Below are positions 1 through 8,646 of a DNA stretch of 64,000 bases, in pieces. Position 1 is the stretch's first letter. Each line of letters opens with the position of its first letter. Made by a program: the position numbers and the translations under genes. Location: the NCBI RefSeq assembly GCF_023554995.1, contig NZ_JAMJPK010000002.1, forward strand, positions 62,001 through 126,000, written 5' to 3'. Source of the DNA: Halomonas gemina. GTDB taxonomy: Bacteria; Pseudomonadota; Gammaproteobacteria; Pseudomonadales; Halomonadaceae. The notes beneath the pieces are model-generated. The model had not been told where the DNA came from and made no database searches. It was given only the letters and a program-made list of their open reading frames with translations.

Positions 1-628
1 CCAGTGACCCATCCGGTGCGGCCGGCGCGCCATCGGATGCCTGGGCCGGCGCGGCTTCGGGCGCCATTGTGGGCGCGGCATCGGGCGCCAGGGAGAGCAG
101 CGCCGCCAGGATCGCCTCGGGCTCCAGCATTCGCCCTGGCCCCACGTCGCCGCAGGCCTGGTCGCCGCTGTCCGGCCCCAGCAGCTGCCAGCCGTCCTCG
201 GCCAGCTGGCGCGCATTACGCCGGGTGGCCGGGTGGCGCCACATGGCCTGGTTCATGGCCGGGGCCATCACCTTCTCGGCGTCGCTCGCCAGGCAGAGGG
301 TGGTGAGCAGGTCGTCCGCCAGGCCCTGGGCGAGGCGCGACATCAGGTCGGCGGTGGCCGGGGCGATAAGGATGGTCTCGGCCCAGCGGGCCAGTTCGAT
401 ATGCCCCATGCCGGCCTCGGCCTCGGGGTCGAGCAGCGAGGTGCGCACCGCTTCGCCGGTCAGGGCTTGCAGCGTCAGGGGCGTGATGAAGGCCTGAGCG
501 CCCTCGGTCATCACCACGCGCACCTCGCAGCCGGCCTGGGTGAGCAGGCGGGCGAGCTGGGCGCTCTTGTAGGCGGCGATGCCGGCGCTGATGCCGAGCA
601 GGACGCGCCGGCGAGGGGGTGTCGACAT
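1..628 (-). CDS. coaBC: CoaBC, phosphopantothenoylcysteine decarboxylase / phosphopantothenate-cysteine ligase (N-terminal part)
   Basis: Bifunctional coenzyme A biosynthesis enzyme: the C-terminal CoaB half joins cysteine to 4'-phosphopantothenate and the N-terminal CoaC half decarboxylates the product with FMN. Only 209 residues of the CoaC half are present; the gene runs off the left edge. Visible family marks are the flavoprotein start [13 protein letters not shown] (residues 9-21), the active-site His76 in [10 protein letters not shown], the PAMNQAMW substrate-binding motif (123-130) and the CGDVGPGRM loop (159-167). From about residue 175 an Ala/Pro-rich stretch follows, probably the linker to the ligase half. 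The start is the ATG at 626-628. It is divergent from radC with a 111-bp gap, the usual gammaproteobacterial arrangement. Confidence 0.93.
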   Translation of the reverse strand, partial: MSTPPRRRVLLGISAGIAAYKSAQLARLLTQAGCEVRVVMTEGAQAFITPLTLQALTGEAVRTSLLDPEAEAGMGHIELARWAETILIAPATADLMSRLAQGLADDLLTTLCLASDAEKVMAPAMNQAMWRHPATRRNARQLAEDGWQLLGPDSGDQACGDVGPGRMLEPEAILAALLSLAPDAAPTMAPEAAPAQASDGAPAAPDGSL

Positions 629-684
629 GGCGGTATCCGAGCGTGAATCCGGTCGCCTACCTTACCACCGGTGCCCGACCTTGC

Positions 685-704
685 GTAGCCGCCGGGCCGG
701 CTAC
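685..704. promoter_or_regulatory. Perfect inverted repeat between coaBC and radC
   Basis: GTAGCCG (685-691) and CGGCTAC (698-704) form a perfect 7-bp inverted repeat with a 6-nt centre. It lies in the coaBC/radC divergent region, between a TTGCGT (681-686) and a TACACT (702-707) that could be -35 and -10 boxes for radC, although their 15-bp spacing is short. It may be an operator or just a hairpin in the radC leader. No known regulator site is recognised. Confidence 0.3.
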
Positions 705-739
705 ACTGACAGTCATGGACGTCAGGCAGGGAGGCAGGG

Positions 740-1414
740 ATGTCGATTCGGGACTGGCCGGAGGGGGAGCGCCCCCGGGAGAAGCTGCTGGCGCTGGGGG
801 TGGAGGCGCTCTCTGACGCCGAACTGCTGGCGATCTTCCTGCGCGTCGGCGTGGAAGGGCGCTCGGCGGTGGACCTGGCCCGCGACCTGCTGTCGGCCTT
901 CGGCGGGCTGCGTCAGCTGCTGGAGGCCGACCAGGCACGCTTCTGCGCCGAGCGTGGCATGGGCATGGCCAAGTACGTCCAGCTCAAGGCCACCCTGGAG
1001 CTGTCGCGGCGGCACCTCGCCAGCCAGCTGGACCGGGGCGATGCGCTCACTTCGCCGTCGCTGGTGCGGGCCTACCTCGCCGCCCGGCTGCGTCATCTCG
1101 GTCATGAGGAGTTTGCCGCGCTCTTCCTCGACAGCCAGCACCGCGTGATCCGCTACGAGTCGCTGTTCCGCGGCACCCTGGACAGCGCCTCGGTCTATCC
1201 CCGCGAGGTGGCCCGCCGTGCCCTGGAACTGGGCGCCGGCGCCATCATCTTAGCCCATAACCACCCCTCGGGCGTGGCCGAGCCCAGTGACGCCGACCGG
1301 CGCATCACCGAGCGGCTGCGCGAGGCGCTCGGGCTGTTCGAGGTACGCGTGCTGGACCACTTCGTGGTGGGCGACGGCGAGGTGGTCTCCTTCGCAGAAC
1401 GCGGGTGGCTATAA
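740..1414 (+). CDS. radC: RadC family JAMM/MPN domain protein
   Basis: RadC family protein of 224 residues, the normal length. An N-terminal helix-hairpin-helix-like region (about 1-90) precedes the JAMM/MPN domain, whose metal-binding signature H-x-H-x7-S-x2-D is complete (HNHPSG at 173-178, then Ser183 and Asp186). The historical link to DNA repair is weak and the molecular function of housekeeping RadC is unsettled; metallopeptidase-like chemistry is inferred from the motif only. The start has a strong ribosome-binding site (GGGAGG). The stop codon lies within a TATAAT string (1410-1415) that lacks a convincing -35 partner. Confidence 0.93.
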   Translation: MSIRDWPEGERPREKLLALGVEALSDAELLAIFLRVGVEGRSAVDLARDLLSAFGGLRQLLEADQARFCAERGMGMAKYVQLKATLELSRRHLASQLDRGDALTSPSLVRAYLAARLRHLGHEEFAALFLDSQHRVIRYESLFRGTLDSASVYPREVARRALELGAGAIILAHNHPSGVAEPSDADRRITERLREALGLFEVRVLDHFVVGDGEVVSFAERGWL

Positions 1415-1452
1415 TACGTCAGGACTATCGCAGTTGGCTCCAGCGAGGAGCG

Positions 1453-1547
1453 CCGGGGGCAGGCCGAAGAGGAGGTCATACGCCATGGATGGCGTCGGTA
1501 GCGCCCATGGAAGGGTTCACAGCGCCTCCTCGTAGGCTTGCCGACGG
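1453..1547 (+). repeat. Structured dispersed repeat, copy A
   Basis: A 95-nt element with two further copies in this window. The outer stem pairs CCGGGGGCAGGCC (1453-1465) with GGCTTGCCGACGG (1535-1547). A middle stem pairs GAGGAGG with CCTCCTC. The central hairpin is ACGCC ATGGAT GGCGT. The conserved single-stranded-looking core is CGGTAGCGCCCA...GGGTTCACAGCG. Looser similarity to the other copies extends to about 1440 and 1560. The central stem differs from the other copies by paired changes, which supports a folded RNA or cruciform DNA. Confidence 0.85.
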
Positions 1548-1562
1548 AACAGCTCCGAGCAA

Positions 1563-1590
1563 TTTGCTATCGGTGATTGCCATGTATAAT
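1563..1590 (+). promoter_or_regulatory. Candidate distal promoter for rpmBG
   Basis: A consensus -10 TATAAT (1585-1590) lies 16 bp after a weak -35 TTTGCT (1563-1568). It would start transcription near 1597. It is the upstream of two candidate sigma-70 promoters ahead of rpmB. Confidence 0.45.
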
Positions 1591-1602
1591 GCGCCGCGTC
1601 GC

Positions 1603-1631
1603 TTGCCGAATGCGTCGGTCTCTGGTATAAA
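1603..1631 (+). promoter_or_regulatory. Candidate proximal promoter for rpmBG
   Basis: TTGCCG (1603-1608), a 17-bp spacer and TATAAA (1626-1631), with an extended -10 TGG just before the hexamer. This is a strong sigma-70-like promoter and would start near 1638, giving a ~104-nt leader before rpmB. Confidence 0.55.
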
Positions 1632-1741
1632 ATGCAGCCTTTGAATTCCCTTGGGTCAAATGACAGCGGGGTCGTCCCGGTTTGCCCGACAGGTTTTGAA
1701 CACTCAGGTCTTAACACCTGGCCAAGCGGTTGGAGGCTCTC

Positions 1742-1978
1742 ATGTCCAAAGTATGTCAGGTTACCGGCAAGCGCCCGGTGACTGGTAACAACGTTTCACA
1801 CTCCCAGCGCAAGACGCGCCGTCGTTTCGTGCCGAATCTGCATTCCCACCGTTTCTGGGTGGAGTCCGAGAAGCGCTTCGTCAAGCTGCGCGTCTCCTCC
1901 AAGGGCATGCGCATCATCGACAAGAAGGGCATCGAGGCGGTGCTCGGCGACATCCGCAAGCGCGGCGAAGCCGTCTAA
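1742..1978 (+). CDS. rpmB: 50S ribosomal protein L28
   Basis: Large-subunit ribosomal protein L28, 78 residues. It starts [16 protein letters not shown] and carries the family's basic core with [13 protein letters not shown]. Only one cysteine is present, so this is the zinc-free form usual in gammaproteobacteria. The ATG at 1742 follows a GGAGG-type ribosome-binding site; an in-frame ATG 12 nt upstream would add only MEAL and is not favoured. It is followed 26 bp later by rpmG, forming the standard L28-L33 operon. Confidence 0.97.
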   Translation: MSKVCQVTGKRPVTGNNVSHSQRKTRRRFVPNLHSHRFWVESEKRFVKLRVSSKGMRIIDKKGIEAVLGDIRKRGEAV

Positions 1979-2004
1979 GCGATTCACCAGGGGAGATAGG
2001 CGTC

Positions 2005-2160
2005 ATGCGCGACAAGATCAGAATGATTTCCAGTGCCGGTACCGGCCACTTCTACACCACCGACAAGAACAAGCGGAACACCCCGGACAAGCTCGAGAAG
2101 AAGATGTTCGACCCGGTCGTCCGTCAGCACGTGATGTACAAGGAAGGCAAGATCAAGTAA
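2005..2160 (+). CDS. rpmG: 50S ribosomal protein L33
   Basis: Large-subunit ribosomal protein L33, 51 residues, beginning [19 protein letters not shown] and ending in the typical basic tail KEGKIK. It lacks the CxxC pairs of the zinc-binding form, so it is the C-minus type. It lies 26 bp behind rpmB and is presumably co-transcribed from the promoters upstream of rpmB. A GGGAGA ribosome-binding site precedes the ATG. Confidence 0.97.
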   Translation: MRDKIRMISSAGTGHFYTTDKNKRNTPDKLEKKMFDPVVRQHVMYKEGKIK

Positions 2161-2200
2161 CGCTTGGTCGCTTCCGCCGCAGGCAGTAGCCTGTCAGCCT

Positions 2201-2228
2201 GAACCCGGCCCGATGGTCGGGTTCTTGC
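2201..2228 (+). terminator. Terminator after rpmBG
   Basis: GAACCCGGCC (2201-2210) and GGTCGGGTTC (2215-2224) form a 10-bp stem with one G·U pair and a CGAT loop. The 3' tail is poor in U (TTGCGT), as at several other terminators in this window. mutM starts 27 bp later. Confidence 0.55.
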
Positions 2229-2254
2229 GTATCACTGCCTCTTCCGGACCCATC

Positions 2255-3091
2255 ATGCCCGAGTTGCCCGAAGTCGAGACCACCCGCCGGGGCATCGCCC
2301 CCCATGTGGAAGGCCGCGAGATCACCGAGGTGATCGTGCGCCAGGCCCGCCTGCGGGTGCCGGTGCCGGCGGACCTCGTCGAGCGGCTGGTGGGGGCGCG
2401 CATCGGCGAGCTCACTCGGCGTGCCAAGTACTTGCTGCTGCCGCTCGCCTTGCCGGAACAGGGCGAGGCGCCGCGGACCCTGCTCTGGCACCTAGGCATG
2501 TCCGGCAGCCTGCGCATCGCCCGCCTGGGCGAGCTGCCGAAGAAGCACGACCATCTCGACCTGGTGCTCGACGACGGCGCCATCCTGCGCTACCACGACC
2601 CGCGCCGCTTCGGCTTCGTCGACTGGCTGGCCGGCAGCGCGGAACAGGACGCGCGCCTGGCCCGGCTGGGGCCGGAGCCGCTCTCCACGGCCTTCGACGG
2701 TGAGCGCCTCTTCGCGCGCTCCCGCGGGCGCCGCCTGGCCGTGAAGCCCTTCCTCATGGACAACGCCGTGGTGGTGGGGGTGGGCAACATCTATGCCGCC
2801 GAGGCGCTGTTCCTGGCCGGCATCGATCCGCGTCGCGCCGCCGGGCGTATCTCCCGGGAGCGCTTCGATCGCCTCGCCGCGGCGGTGCGCGAGGTGCTGG
2901 CCGCCGCCATCACCCAGGGCGGCACCACCCTGCGCGACTTCGTCGGCGGCACCGGCGAGCCGGGCTACTTCAAGCAGCGGCTCAATGTCTACGGGCGCGA
3001 CGGCCAGCCCTGCCGCCGCTGTGGCGCCGAGCTGCGCCTGGTGACCCTGGGCCAGCGGGCCAGCGTGTTCTGCGGCCACTGCCAGACCTGA
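2255..3091 (+). CDS. mutM: Formamidopyrimidine-DNA glycosylase (Fpg/MutM)
   Basis: Base-excision repair glycosylase/AP lyase that removes 8-oxoguanine and formamidopyrimidines; 278 residues, normal length. The processed N-terminus [12 protein letters not shown] carries the catalytic Pro2 and Glu3, and the conserved DNA-binding Lys is K58. The C-terminal zinc finger is intact (Cys253, Cys256, Cys273, Cys276). The start is fixed at 2255, because the enzyme needs Pro2 exposed after Met removal, so an upstream in-frame ATG at 2213 is rejected. It sits in the conserved radC-rpmBG-mutM order. Confidence 0.97.
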   Translation: MPELPEVETTRRGIAPHVEGREITEVIVRQARLRVPVPADLVERLVGARIGELTRRAKYLLLPLALPEQGEAPRTLLWHLGMSGSLRIARLGELPKKHDHLDLVLDDGAILRYHDPRRFGFVDWLAGSAEQDARLARLGPEPLSTAFDGERLFARSRGRRLAVKPFLMDNAVVVGVGNIYAAEALFLAGIDPRRAAGRISRERFDRLAAAVREVLAAAITQGGTTLRDFVGGTGEPGYFKQRLNVYGRDGQPCRRCGAELRLVTLGQRASVFCGHCQT

Positions 3092-3141
3092 CGGCGGCGC
3101 GGCCTTGCCGACGCCCCTCCACCCTTTCACGAGAGAGTCCC

Positions 3142-4338
3142 ATGACCGCACTCCGCTCACTGCGCCTGAAGAAGCACGCCGACCGTCGCCTCAAGGCCGG
3201 CCACCTGTGGCTCTACTCCAACGAGATCGACATCCAGGCCACGCCACTCAAGGAGATCGAGGCCGGATCACAGGTGGTGGTCGAGGCCGCCAACGGCAAG
3301 GCCATGGGCGTGGCCTACGTCAATCCACACTCGCTGATCTGCGCGCGGATGGTCTCCCGCGACCCGGCCCAGGGGCTCGACCGCTCGCTGCTGGTCCACC
3401 GCCTCAACCAGGCACTGGCGCTGCGCCAGCGCCTCTACGACAAGCCCTTCTATCGCCTGGTGCACGGCGAGGGTGACCTGCTGCCGGGGCTGGTGATCGA
3501 CCGCTTCGGTGACGTGCTGGTGGTGCAGCTCAACACCGCCGGAATGCAGGCGGTACTGCCCGAGCTGCTCGACGCCCTGGACAAGGTGCTGTCGCCGACG
3601 GCGGTGGTGCTGCGCAACGACACCAGCGGTCGCCGCCAGGAGGGCCTCGAGGCCGGCGTCGAGGTCGTCAAGGGCGAGCTGCCCGATCAGATCCTGCTGG
3701 AGGAGAACGGCGTGCGGTTCGTCGCCCCGGTGCTCGATGGCCAGAAGACCGGCTGGTTCTTCGACCACCGGGTCAATCGTGCCTGGCTCAACGGCCTGGT
3801 GGCCGGCAAGCGAGTGCTGGACCTGTTCAGCTACGTGGGCGGCTGGGGCGTGCAGGCCGCGGCCAACGGCGCTCGCGAGGTGCTCTGCGTGGATGCCTCC
3901 GGCCCGGCACTCGAGCGGGTCGCCGAGAACGCCGCCCTGAACGGGCTGCACGAGCAGGTGTCGGTGGGCGAGGGTGACGCCTTCGAGGTGCTCGCCGCCC
4001 TCAAGGCCGAGGGCGAGGAGTTCGACGTGGTGATCCTCGACCCGCCCGCCTTCATCCGCAAGCGCAAGGACATCCCCAACGGCGAGCGTGCCTACGGCAA
4101 GCTCAACCGCGAGGCGATGCGCCTGCTGGGGCGCGACGGCCTGCTGCTCTCGGCGTCGTGTTCCATGCACCTGGCCCCGGAGCGCCTGGTCGACGTGGTG
4201 CGCGGGGCGGTGCGTCACCAGGACCGCCAGGGGCAGATCCTCTTCCAGGGCCACCAGGGGCCGGATCACCCGATCCATCCGGCGATTCCCGAGACGTCCT
4301 ACCTGAAGGCCCTGGGCGTGCGCGTCTTCCGGGACTAG
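3142..4338 (+). CDS. rlmI: 23S rRNA m5C methyltransferase RlmI-like
   Basis: SAM-dependent RNA methyltransferase of 398 residues, most like RlmI (YccW), which in E. coli makes m5C1962 of 23S rRNA. An N-terminal PUA domain (about 1-80) is followed by the linker motif VHGEGDLLPGLVIDR, then a class I Rossmann methyltransferase domain with SAM loop DLFSYVGGWG, the VVILDPPAF catalytic motif near residue 300 and a C-terminal SASCSMHL cysteine motif near 336. A GAGAG ribosome-binding site precedes the ATG. The next gene starts only 6 bp after its stop. Confidence 0.88.
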   Translation: MTALRSLRLKKHADRRLKAGHLWLYSNEIDIQATPLKEIEAGSQVVVEAANGKAMGVAYVNPHSLICARMVSRDPAQGLDRSLLVHRLNQALALRQRLYDKPFYRLVHGEGDLLPGLVIDRFGDVLVVQLNTAGMQAVLPELLDALDKVLSPTAVVLRNDTSGRRQEGLEAGVEVVKGELPDQILLEENGVRFVAPVLDGQKTGWFFDHRVNRAWLNGLVAGKRVLDLFSYVGGWGVQAAANGAREVLCVDASGPALERVAENAALNGLHEQVSVGEGDAFEVLAALKAEGEEFDVVILDPPAFIRKRKDIPNGERAYGKLNREAMRLLGRDGLLLSASCSMHLAPERLVDVVRGAVRHQDRQGQILFQGHQGPDHPIHPAIPETSYLKALGVRVFRD

Positions 4339-4344
4339 CGCGCC

Positions 4345-4665
4345 GTGCTCCCCGGCTACGTTCGCGCCTTCGCCCACTCCAATACGCTGCTGGTCAGCCA
4401 CGTGCACAACGTGCTGGCCGCGGCCGGCATCCCCGCGGAGCTGCGCAACCTGACCCTGGGCGGTGGCGCCGGTGAGCTGCCGCTGGGGGAGTGCGAGCCG
4501 GAGGTGTGGGTGGCACCGCACAACCTCGCGCGTGCCGAGGCCCTGATCCGCCAGGCCCTGGACGGCAGGAGCGATCGCCCGGCATGGACCTGTCCGGGGT
4601 GTGGGGAGCGCCTCGACGGCGCCTTCGACACGTGCTGGAACTGTGGCGCCCACCGAGAGCCCTGA
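4345..4665 (+). CDS. DUF2007 domain protein with C-terminal zinc ribbon
   Basis: Small protein of 106 residues with a GTG start. The N-terminal ~70 residues match the DUF2007 plan (SNTLLVSHVHNVLAAAGI, then a vWVAPHN segment). The C-terminus adds a zinc ribbon with two CxxC pairs (CPGC and CWNC). DUF2007 proteins are PII-like in fold and annotated as putative signal-transducing; no function is established. It is tightly linked to rlmI (same frame, 6 bp after the stop), so it is almost certainly co-transcribed with it. Confidence 0.8.
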   Translation: MLPGYVRAFAHSNTLLVSHVHNVLAAAGIPAELRNLTLGGGAGELPLGECEPEVWVAPHNLARAEALIRQALDGRSDRPAWTCPGCGERLDGAFDTCWNCGAHREP

Positions 4666-4688
4666 GACAGGCCGAGGCCTGTCTGTTT
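4665..4688 (+). terminator. Terminator after the rlmI operon
   Basis: AGACAGGCC (4665-4673) and GGCCTGTCT (4676-4684) form a perfect inverted repeat with a minimal centre, followed by GTTTCC. It starts within the stop codon of the DUF2007 gene. Confidence 0.6.
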
Positions 4689-4767
4689 CCGACTGAGCGA
4701 GATTGCCGTCCGGCGCGCCGCTTCGGGGCGCCCTGGCAGGGTTTCCTCCAGGGGAGCTGGCTGCAAG

Positions 4768-4855
4768 AAAAATCTCTGGCCAGAAGGCCACATAATGACA
4801 ATATATTCCGTTCTTCTGCGTGGACTCTTCGTGTATGGACTGCCTGTGCTGTAAT
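4768..4855 (+). promoter_or_regulatory. AT-rich control region upstream of ald
   Basis: A locally AT-rich stretch (CATAAT at 4791-4796, then AATATATTCCG) in otherwise GC-rich DNA, 40-130 bp ahead of ald. Ald genes are often controlled by Lrp/AsnC-type regulators that bind AT-rich DNA, but no such gene is adjacent here. No convincing -35/-10 pair could be assigned by eye. Confidence 0.35.
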
Positions 4856-4894
4856 GGGGAGGAAAGCCACCCAACAGCAGCCCAGGAGTAAGCC

Positions 4895-6010
4895 ATGCAG
4901 ATCGCCGTGCCCAAGGAGATCAAGAACCACGAGTACCGCGTCGCCCTGACCCCCACCGGCGCCCGGGAGCTGGTGGGCCGCGGCCATACGGTGACGGTGC
5001 AGGCCGGCGCCGGTGAGGGGGCCGGCTTCGCGGATGCCGCCTATGAGGCCGCCGGGGTGCGTCTCGAGGCCGACGTGGCCAAGGTCTGGGGCGGCGCCGA
5101 GCTGATCCTCAAGGTCAAGGAGCCGCAGCCCGAAGAGGTCGCACGCCTCAAGGCCGGCCAGACGCTGTTCACCTACCTGCACCTGGCCGCCGAGGAGTCG
5201 CTGACCCGCGGCCTGATGGAGAGCGGCGCTACCTCCATCGCCTACGAGACCATCACCGACCGCCAGGGCGGCCTGCCGCTGCTGGCGCCGATGAGCACCG
5301 TGGCCGGGCGCATGGCCATCCAGGCCGGCGCCCACAGCCTGGAGAAGGCCCAGGGCGGCTCCGGCGTGCTGCTGCCCGGGGTGCCCGGGGTGGCGCCGGC
5401 CAGGGTCGCGGTCATTGGCGGCGGTGTGGTGGGCGAGAATGCCGCCCGCATGGCGCTGGGCCTCGGCGCCGAGGTCACGGTGCTCGACAAGTCGATCCCG
5501 CGCCTGGAGACTCTGGACGACCGCTACCAGGGCCGCATGAAGACGCTCTTCTCCACCGCCGACGCCATCGATGAGGCGGTGCGCGAGTGCGACCTGATCG
5601 TGGGTGCCGTGCTGATCCCGGGGGCCGCCGCCCCCAAGCTGATCACCCGCGAGATGCTCGCCGAGATGAAGCCCGGCAGCGTGCTGGTGGACGTGGCCAT
5701 CGACCAGGGCGGCTGCTTCGAGACCAGCCGGGCCACCACCCATACCGACCCGACCTACATCGTCGACGGGATCGTCCACTACTGCGTAGCCAACATGCCC
5801 GGCGCCGTGGCGCGTACCTCCACCCAGGCACTGACCAACGCCACCCTGCCGTTCGTGATCGCCCTGGCCGGCAAGGGCTGGCAGCAGGCGCTGGCCGATG
5901 ACCCCCACTTCGCCGCCGGCCTCAACGTCCACGCCGGCCAGGTGACCTATCAGGCGGTGGCCGAGGCCTTCGGCCTGGAATACGTCGATCCGGCCGGCCT
6001 GCTGGGTTGA
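4895..6010 (+). CDS. ald: Alanine dehydrogenase
   Basis: NAD-dependent L-alanine dehydrogenase interconverting alanine with pyruvate and ammonium; 371 residues, normal length. The N-terminal substrate domain starts [17 protein letters not shown] (Arg15) and carries the catalytic residues Lys75 (LKVKEP) and His96 (YLHLA). The NAD-binding Rossmann fingerprint [12 protein letters not shown] lies near residue 170. The C-terminal segment [19 protein letters not shown] is diagnostic of Ald. A GGAGTAAGCC ribosome-binding site precedes the ATG. It appears monocistronic. Confidence 0.96.
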   Translation: MQIAVPKEIKNHEYRVALTPTGARELVGRGHTVTVQAGAGEGAGFADAAYEAAGVRLEADVAKVWGGAELILKVKEPQPEEVARLKAGQTLFTYLHLAAEESLTRGLMESGATSIAYETITDRQGGLPLLAPMSTVAGRMAIQAGAHSLEKAQGGSGVLLPGVPGVAPARVAVIGGGVVGENAARMALGLGAEVTVLDKSIPRLETLDDRYQGRMKTLFSTADAIDEAVRECDLIVGAVLIPGAAAPKLITREMLAEMKPGSVLVDVAIDQGGCFETSRATTHTDPTYIVDGIVHYCVANMPGAVARTSTQALTNATLPFVIALAGKGWQQALADDPHFAAGLNVHAGQVTYQAVAEAFGLEYVDPAGLLG

Positions 6011-6090
6011 GTGCACGGGCCTCGGTCGCCTTGATCGGGGCCTCGCGTTACCATAGCGGCCATTTCCGAACAGTAGAGTCCGCTTTCCCC

Positions 6091-7116
6091 ATGAGTGCAG
6101 CTTCCGAGAAGACCCGCGTTCTCACCGGCATCACCACCACCGGCACCCCCCATCTGGGCAACTACGTGGGGGCGATCAAGCCCGCCATCGCCGCGAGCCA
6201 GGACCCGAGCGTCCAGTCCTACTACTTCCTCGCCGACCTGCATGCGCTGATCAAGTGCCAGGACCCGCGTCGGGTTCAGGAATCGCGCCTGGAGATCGCC
6301 GCCACCTGGCTGGCGCTGGGCCTGGATACCGACAACGCCATCTTCTATCGGCAGTCGGACGTGCCCGAGATCCCCGAGCTGACCTGGATGCTCTCCTGCG
6401 TCTGCGCCAAGGGGCTGATGAACCGCGCCCATGCCTACAAGGCGGCGGTGGCCGAGAACGAGACCGCCGGCAACCAGGACCCGGACAAGGGCATCACCAT
6501 GGGGCTGTTCGGCTACCCGGTGCTGATGGCCGCCGATATCCTGATGTTCAATGCCAACAAGGTGCCGGTGGGGCGCGACCAGATACAGCACATCGAGATG
6601 GCTCGCGACATCGCCGGACGCTTCAACCACCTCTACAAGGGGCAGTACTTCACCCTGCCCGATGCCGTGGTGGACGAGCGGGTGGAGGTCCTGGGCGGCC
6701 TGGATGGCCGCAAGATGTCCAAGAGCTACAACAACACCATCCCGCTGTTCGTCTCCGAGAAGAAGCTGCTGAAGCTGGTCCGCAAGATCAAGACCAACTC
6801 CCTGGAGCCCGGCGAGCCCAAGGACCCGGCGACCTGTACCCTGTTCCAGATCTACTCGGCCTTCGCCACGCTTGAGGAGACCGAGGCCATGCGCGCCGAG
6901 TACGCCAATGGCATCGGCTGGGGCGAGGCCAAGAACCGCGTCTTCGAACTGCTCAACGACCAGCTGCGCGAGCCTCGCGAGCGCTACCAGGCGCTGATGG
7001 AGGACCCCGGCCATATCGAGCAGGTGATGATCAAGGGGGCCGAGCGGGCCCGTGCCGAAGCGGCGCCCCTCATGGATCGCCTGCGCCAGGCGGTGGGGCT
7101 CGGGCGTTTCGTCTGA
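6091..7116 (+). CDS. trpS: Tryptophanyl-tRNA synthetase
   Basis: Class I aminoacyl-tRNA synthetase charging tRNA-Trp; 341 residues. The HIGH-type motif is TGTPHLGNY (residues 17-25) and the KMSKS loop is exact at 208-212. The [13 protein letters not shown] form differs from the GAQPSGELTIGNY form of E. coli TrpS; from memory, Pseudomonas TrpS shows the same type. An in-frame start at 6007 would add 28 poorly conserved residues, so the ATG at 6091 is preferred, although no strong ribosome-binding site precedes it. Confidence 0.93.
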   Translation: MSAASEKTRVLTGITTTGTPHLGNYVGAIKPAIAASQDPSVQSYYFLADLHALIKCQDPRRVQESRLEIAATWLALGLDTDNAIFYRQSDVPEIPELTWMLSCVCAKGLMNRAHAYKAAVAENETAGNQDPDKGITMGLFGYPVLMAADILMFNANKVPVGRDQIQHIEMARDIAGRFNHLYKGQYFTLPDAVVDERVEVLGGLDGRKMSKSYNNTIPLFVSEKKLLKLVRKIKTNSLEPGEPKDPATCTLFQIYSAFATLEETEAMRAEYANGIGWGEAKNRVFELLNDQLREPRERYQALMEDPGHIEQVMIKGAERARAEAAPLMDRLRQAVGLGRFV

Positions 7117-7141
7117 GCATGGCTGCGCCATGTCGATAGTG

Positions 7142-7167
7142 CGGGCACCCTCGGGTGCCCGTTGTCG
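7142..7167 (+). terminator. Terminator after trpS
   Basis: CGGGCACCC (7142-7150) and GGGTGCCCG (7153-7161) form a perfect stem, followed by TTGTCG. It lies 26 bp after the trpS stop. Confidence 0.6.
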
Positions 7168-7179
7168 TTGGGGGAGGGC

Positions 7180-7228
7180 GACTATTATGCAATTTGGTTA
7201 TTGATCATTTTATTTAAATGCTTTCACG
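7180..7228. promoter_or_regulatory. AT-rich island upstream of the YeeE/YedE gene
   Basis: About 49 bp of markedly AT-rich DNA (for example TATTAT at 7183-7188 and TTTTATTTAAATG) between the trpS terminator and the transporter start. It probably contains the transporter promoter or a regulator site. No exact -35/-10 pair is clear. Confidence 0.35.
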
Positions 7229-7300
7229 TGCGCTTCGTGGGTCGTTAACATGGCCGGTCATCCGGGCTCCCCGCCCCTGACGACCTCGAGAGAGCACGCC

Positions 7301-8509
7301 ATGAGTGAACTCGCCCTGACCCAACGTCCCCGACTCTCCGTCTCCGCCGTGGCGGCCGGCGCCCTGCTGTTGGGTGCCCTGGCCGTGGGTGCCGCCTTCG
7401 GTGCACGCCTCGGCGTGCTGATGGTGGTGGGTGGCCTGCTGGGCATGGTGCTCTACCATGCCGCCTTCGGCTTCACCGCCGCCTGGCGGGTCTTCATCAC
7501 CGAGCGGCGCGGGCGTGGGCTGCGCGCCCAGATGGTGATGCTGACCCTCGCCGTGCTGCTGTTCTTCCCGGCGCTGGGGGCGGGCAGCCTCTTCGGCCAG
7601 TCGGTGTACGGCTTCGTGGCCCCGATCGGCATCTCGGTGGTGGTCGGTGCCTTCCTGTTCGGCATCGGCATGCAGCTCGGCGGCGGCTGCGCCTCCGGCA
7701 CCCTGTTCACCGCCGGCGGCGGCAATGCCCGCATGGTGATCACCCTGCTGTTCTTCGTGGTAGGTTCGGTGATCGGTACCGCCCACTTCACCTGGTGGCA
7801 GGGCCTGCCCGCCTTCCAGCCGGTATCGCTGGTCAAGACCGTCGGCACCGGGGGCGGGATCGCCATCAGCCTGACGCTGTTTGCCGCCATTGCCGCCTTC
7901 ACCGTGGTCATGGAGCGGCGTCGCCACGGCCAGCTGGAGCGGGCCCCGACCATCGACGCCGGCAACCGGCGCTGGCTCACCGGCCCCTGGCCGCTGCTTG
8001 CCGGGGCCGTGGCCCTGGCGCTGCTCAACTTCGCCACCCTGGCGCTCGCCGGCCGCCCCTGGGGCATCACCTCGGCCTTCGCCCTGTGGGGGGCCAAGGG
8101 CTTCGAGGCCCTCGGCGGCGATGTTAGCCAGTGGGGCTACTGGCAATCCTCGTGGAATGCGGCCGCCCTGGAGACCACGATCTGGCGTGACATCACCAGC
8201 GTGATGAACATCGGCATCCTGCTCGGCGCGCTGTTGGCGGCGTCGCTGGCCGGCAAGTTCGCCCCCAATTTCCGTATCCCGGCACGTTCCGTGCTGGCGG
8301 CGGTGATCGGCGGCCTGATGCTCGGCTACGGGGCCCGTCTGGCCTTCGGCTGCAACATCGGCGCCTACTTCAGCGGTATCGCCTCCGGCAGCCTGCATGG
8401 CTGGATTTGGCTGGTGGCCGCCTTCGCCGGCAACATGCTCGGGGTGAAGCTGCGTCCCTTCTTCTTCGAGGGCGAGGCAGGCCGACTGCCCGCAGCGAAG
8501 GGCTGTTGA
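7301..8509 (+). CDS. YeeE/YedE family sulfur-compound transporter
   Basis: Polytopic inner-membrane protein of 402 residues with roughly ten hydrophobic segments. It has the two YeeE/YedE signature halves: [16 protein letters not shown] around Cys130, and [16 protein letters not shown] around Cys351. In characterised homologues (TsuA) conserved cysteines along the pore relay thiosulfate, so uptake of a reduced sulfur compound is the likely role; the substrate here is not shown. No TusA-like or sulfurtransferase partner gene is adjacent. The start at 7301 follows a GAGAG ribosome-binding site; the in-frame ATG at 7250 is less likely. Confidence 0.85.
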   Translation: MSELALTQRPRLSVSAVAAGALLLGALAVGAAFGARLGVLMVVGGLLGMVLYHAAFGFTAAWRVFITERRGRGLRAQMVMLTLAVLLFFPALGAGSLFGQSVYGFVAPIGISVVVGAFLFGIGMQLGGGCASGTLFTAGGGNARMVITLLFFVVGSVIGTAHFTWWQGLPAFQPVSLVKTVGTGGGIAISLTLFAAIAAFTVVMERRRHGQLERAPTIDAGNRRWLTGPWPLLAGAVALALLNFATLALAGRPWGITSAFALWGAKGFEALGGDVSQWGYWQSSWNAAALETTIWRDITSVMNIGILLGALLAASLAGKFAPNFRIPARSVLAAVIGGLMLGYGARLAFGCNIGAYFSGIASGSLHGWIWLVAAFAGNMLGVKLRPFFFEGEAGRLPAAKGC

Positions 8510-8539
8510 GCCGTCTGTCTACCCGCAGCGCATCGCGAC

Positions 8540-8570
8540 GCCCCGGCCCCAGGCCGGGGCGCCGTCGTTT
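8540..8570 (+). terminator. Terminator after the YeeE/YedE gene
   Basis: GCCCCGGCC (8540-8548) and GGCCGGGGC (8552-8560) form a perfect 9-bp stem with a CCA loop; the tail is GCCGTCGTTT. Confidence 0.6.
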
Positions 8571-8646
8571 GCGGCGTGCTAGAGTTGGCGGCAAGGTGCC
8601 GACAGAGCACCAACGGCCCGTTCCAGTCACCTTATCGAGGCGAGAG

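Larger units (their letters stand above)
1415..1741 (+). other. radC-rpmB intergenic region (327 bp)
   Basis: No protein-coding gene is seen here. The first half holds one copy of the structured dispersed repeat. The AT-richer second half holds two candidate promoters for the ribosomal protein operon, followed by a leader of about 100 nt before rpmB. Confidence 0.7.

Noticed and set aside
7180-8600. YeeE/YedE gene and its AT-rich upstream as a horizontally acquired island
   Set aside because: Coding GC content matches neighbours and there are no mobile-element genes, tRNA gene or flanking repeats; the AT-rich stretch is only about 50 bp and fits a promoter.
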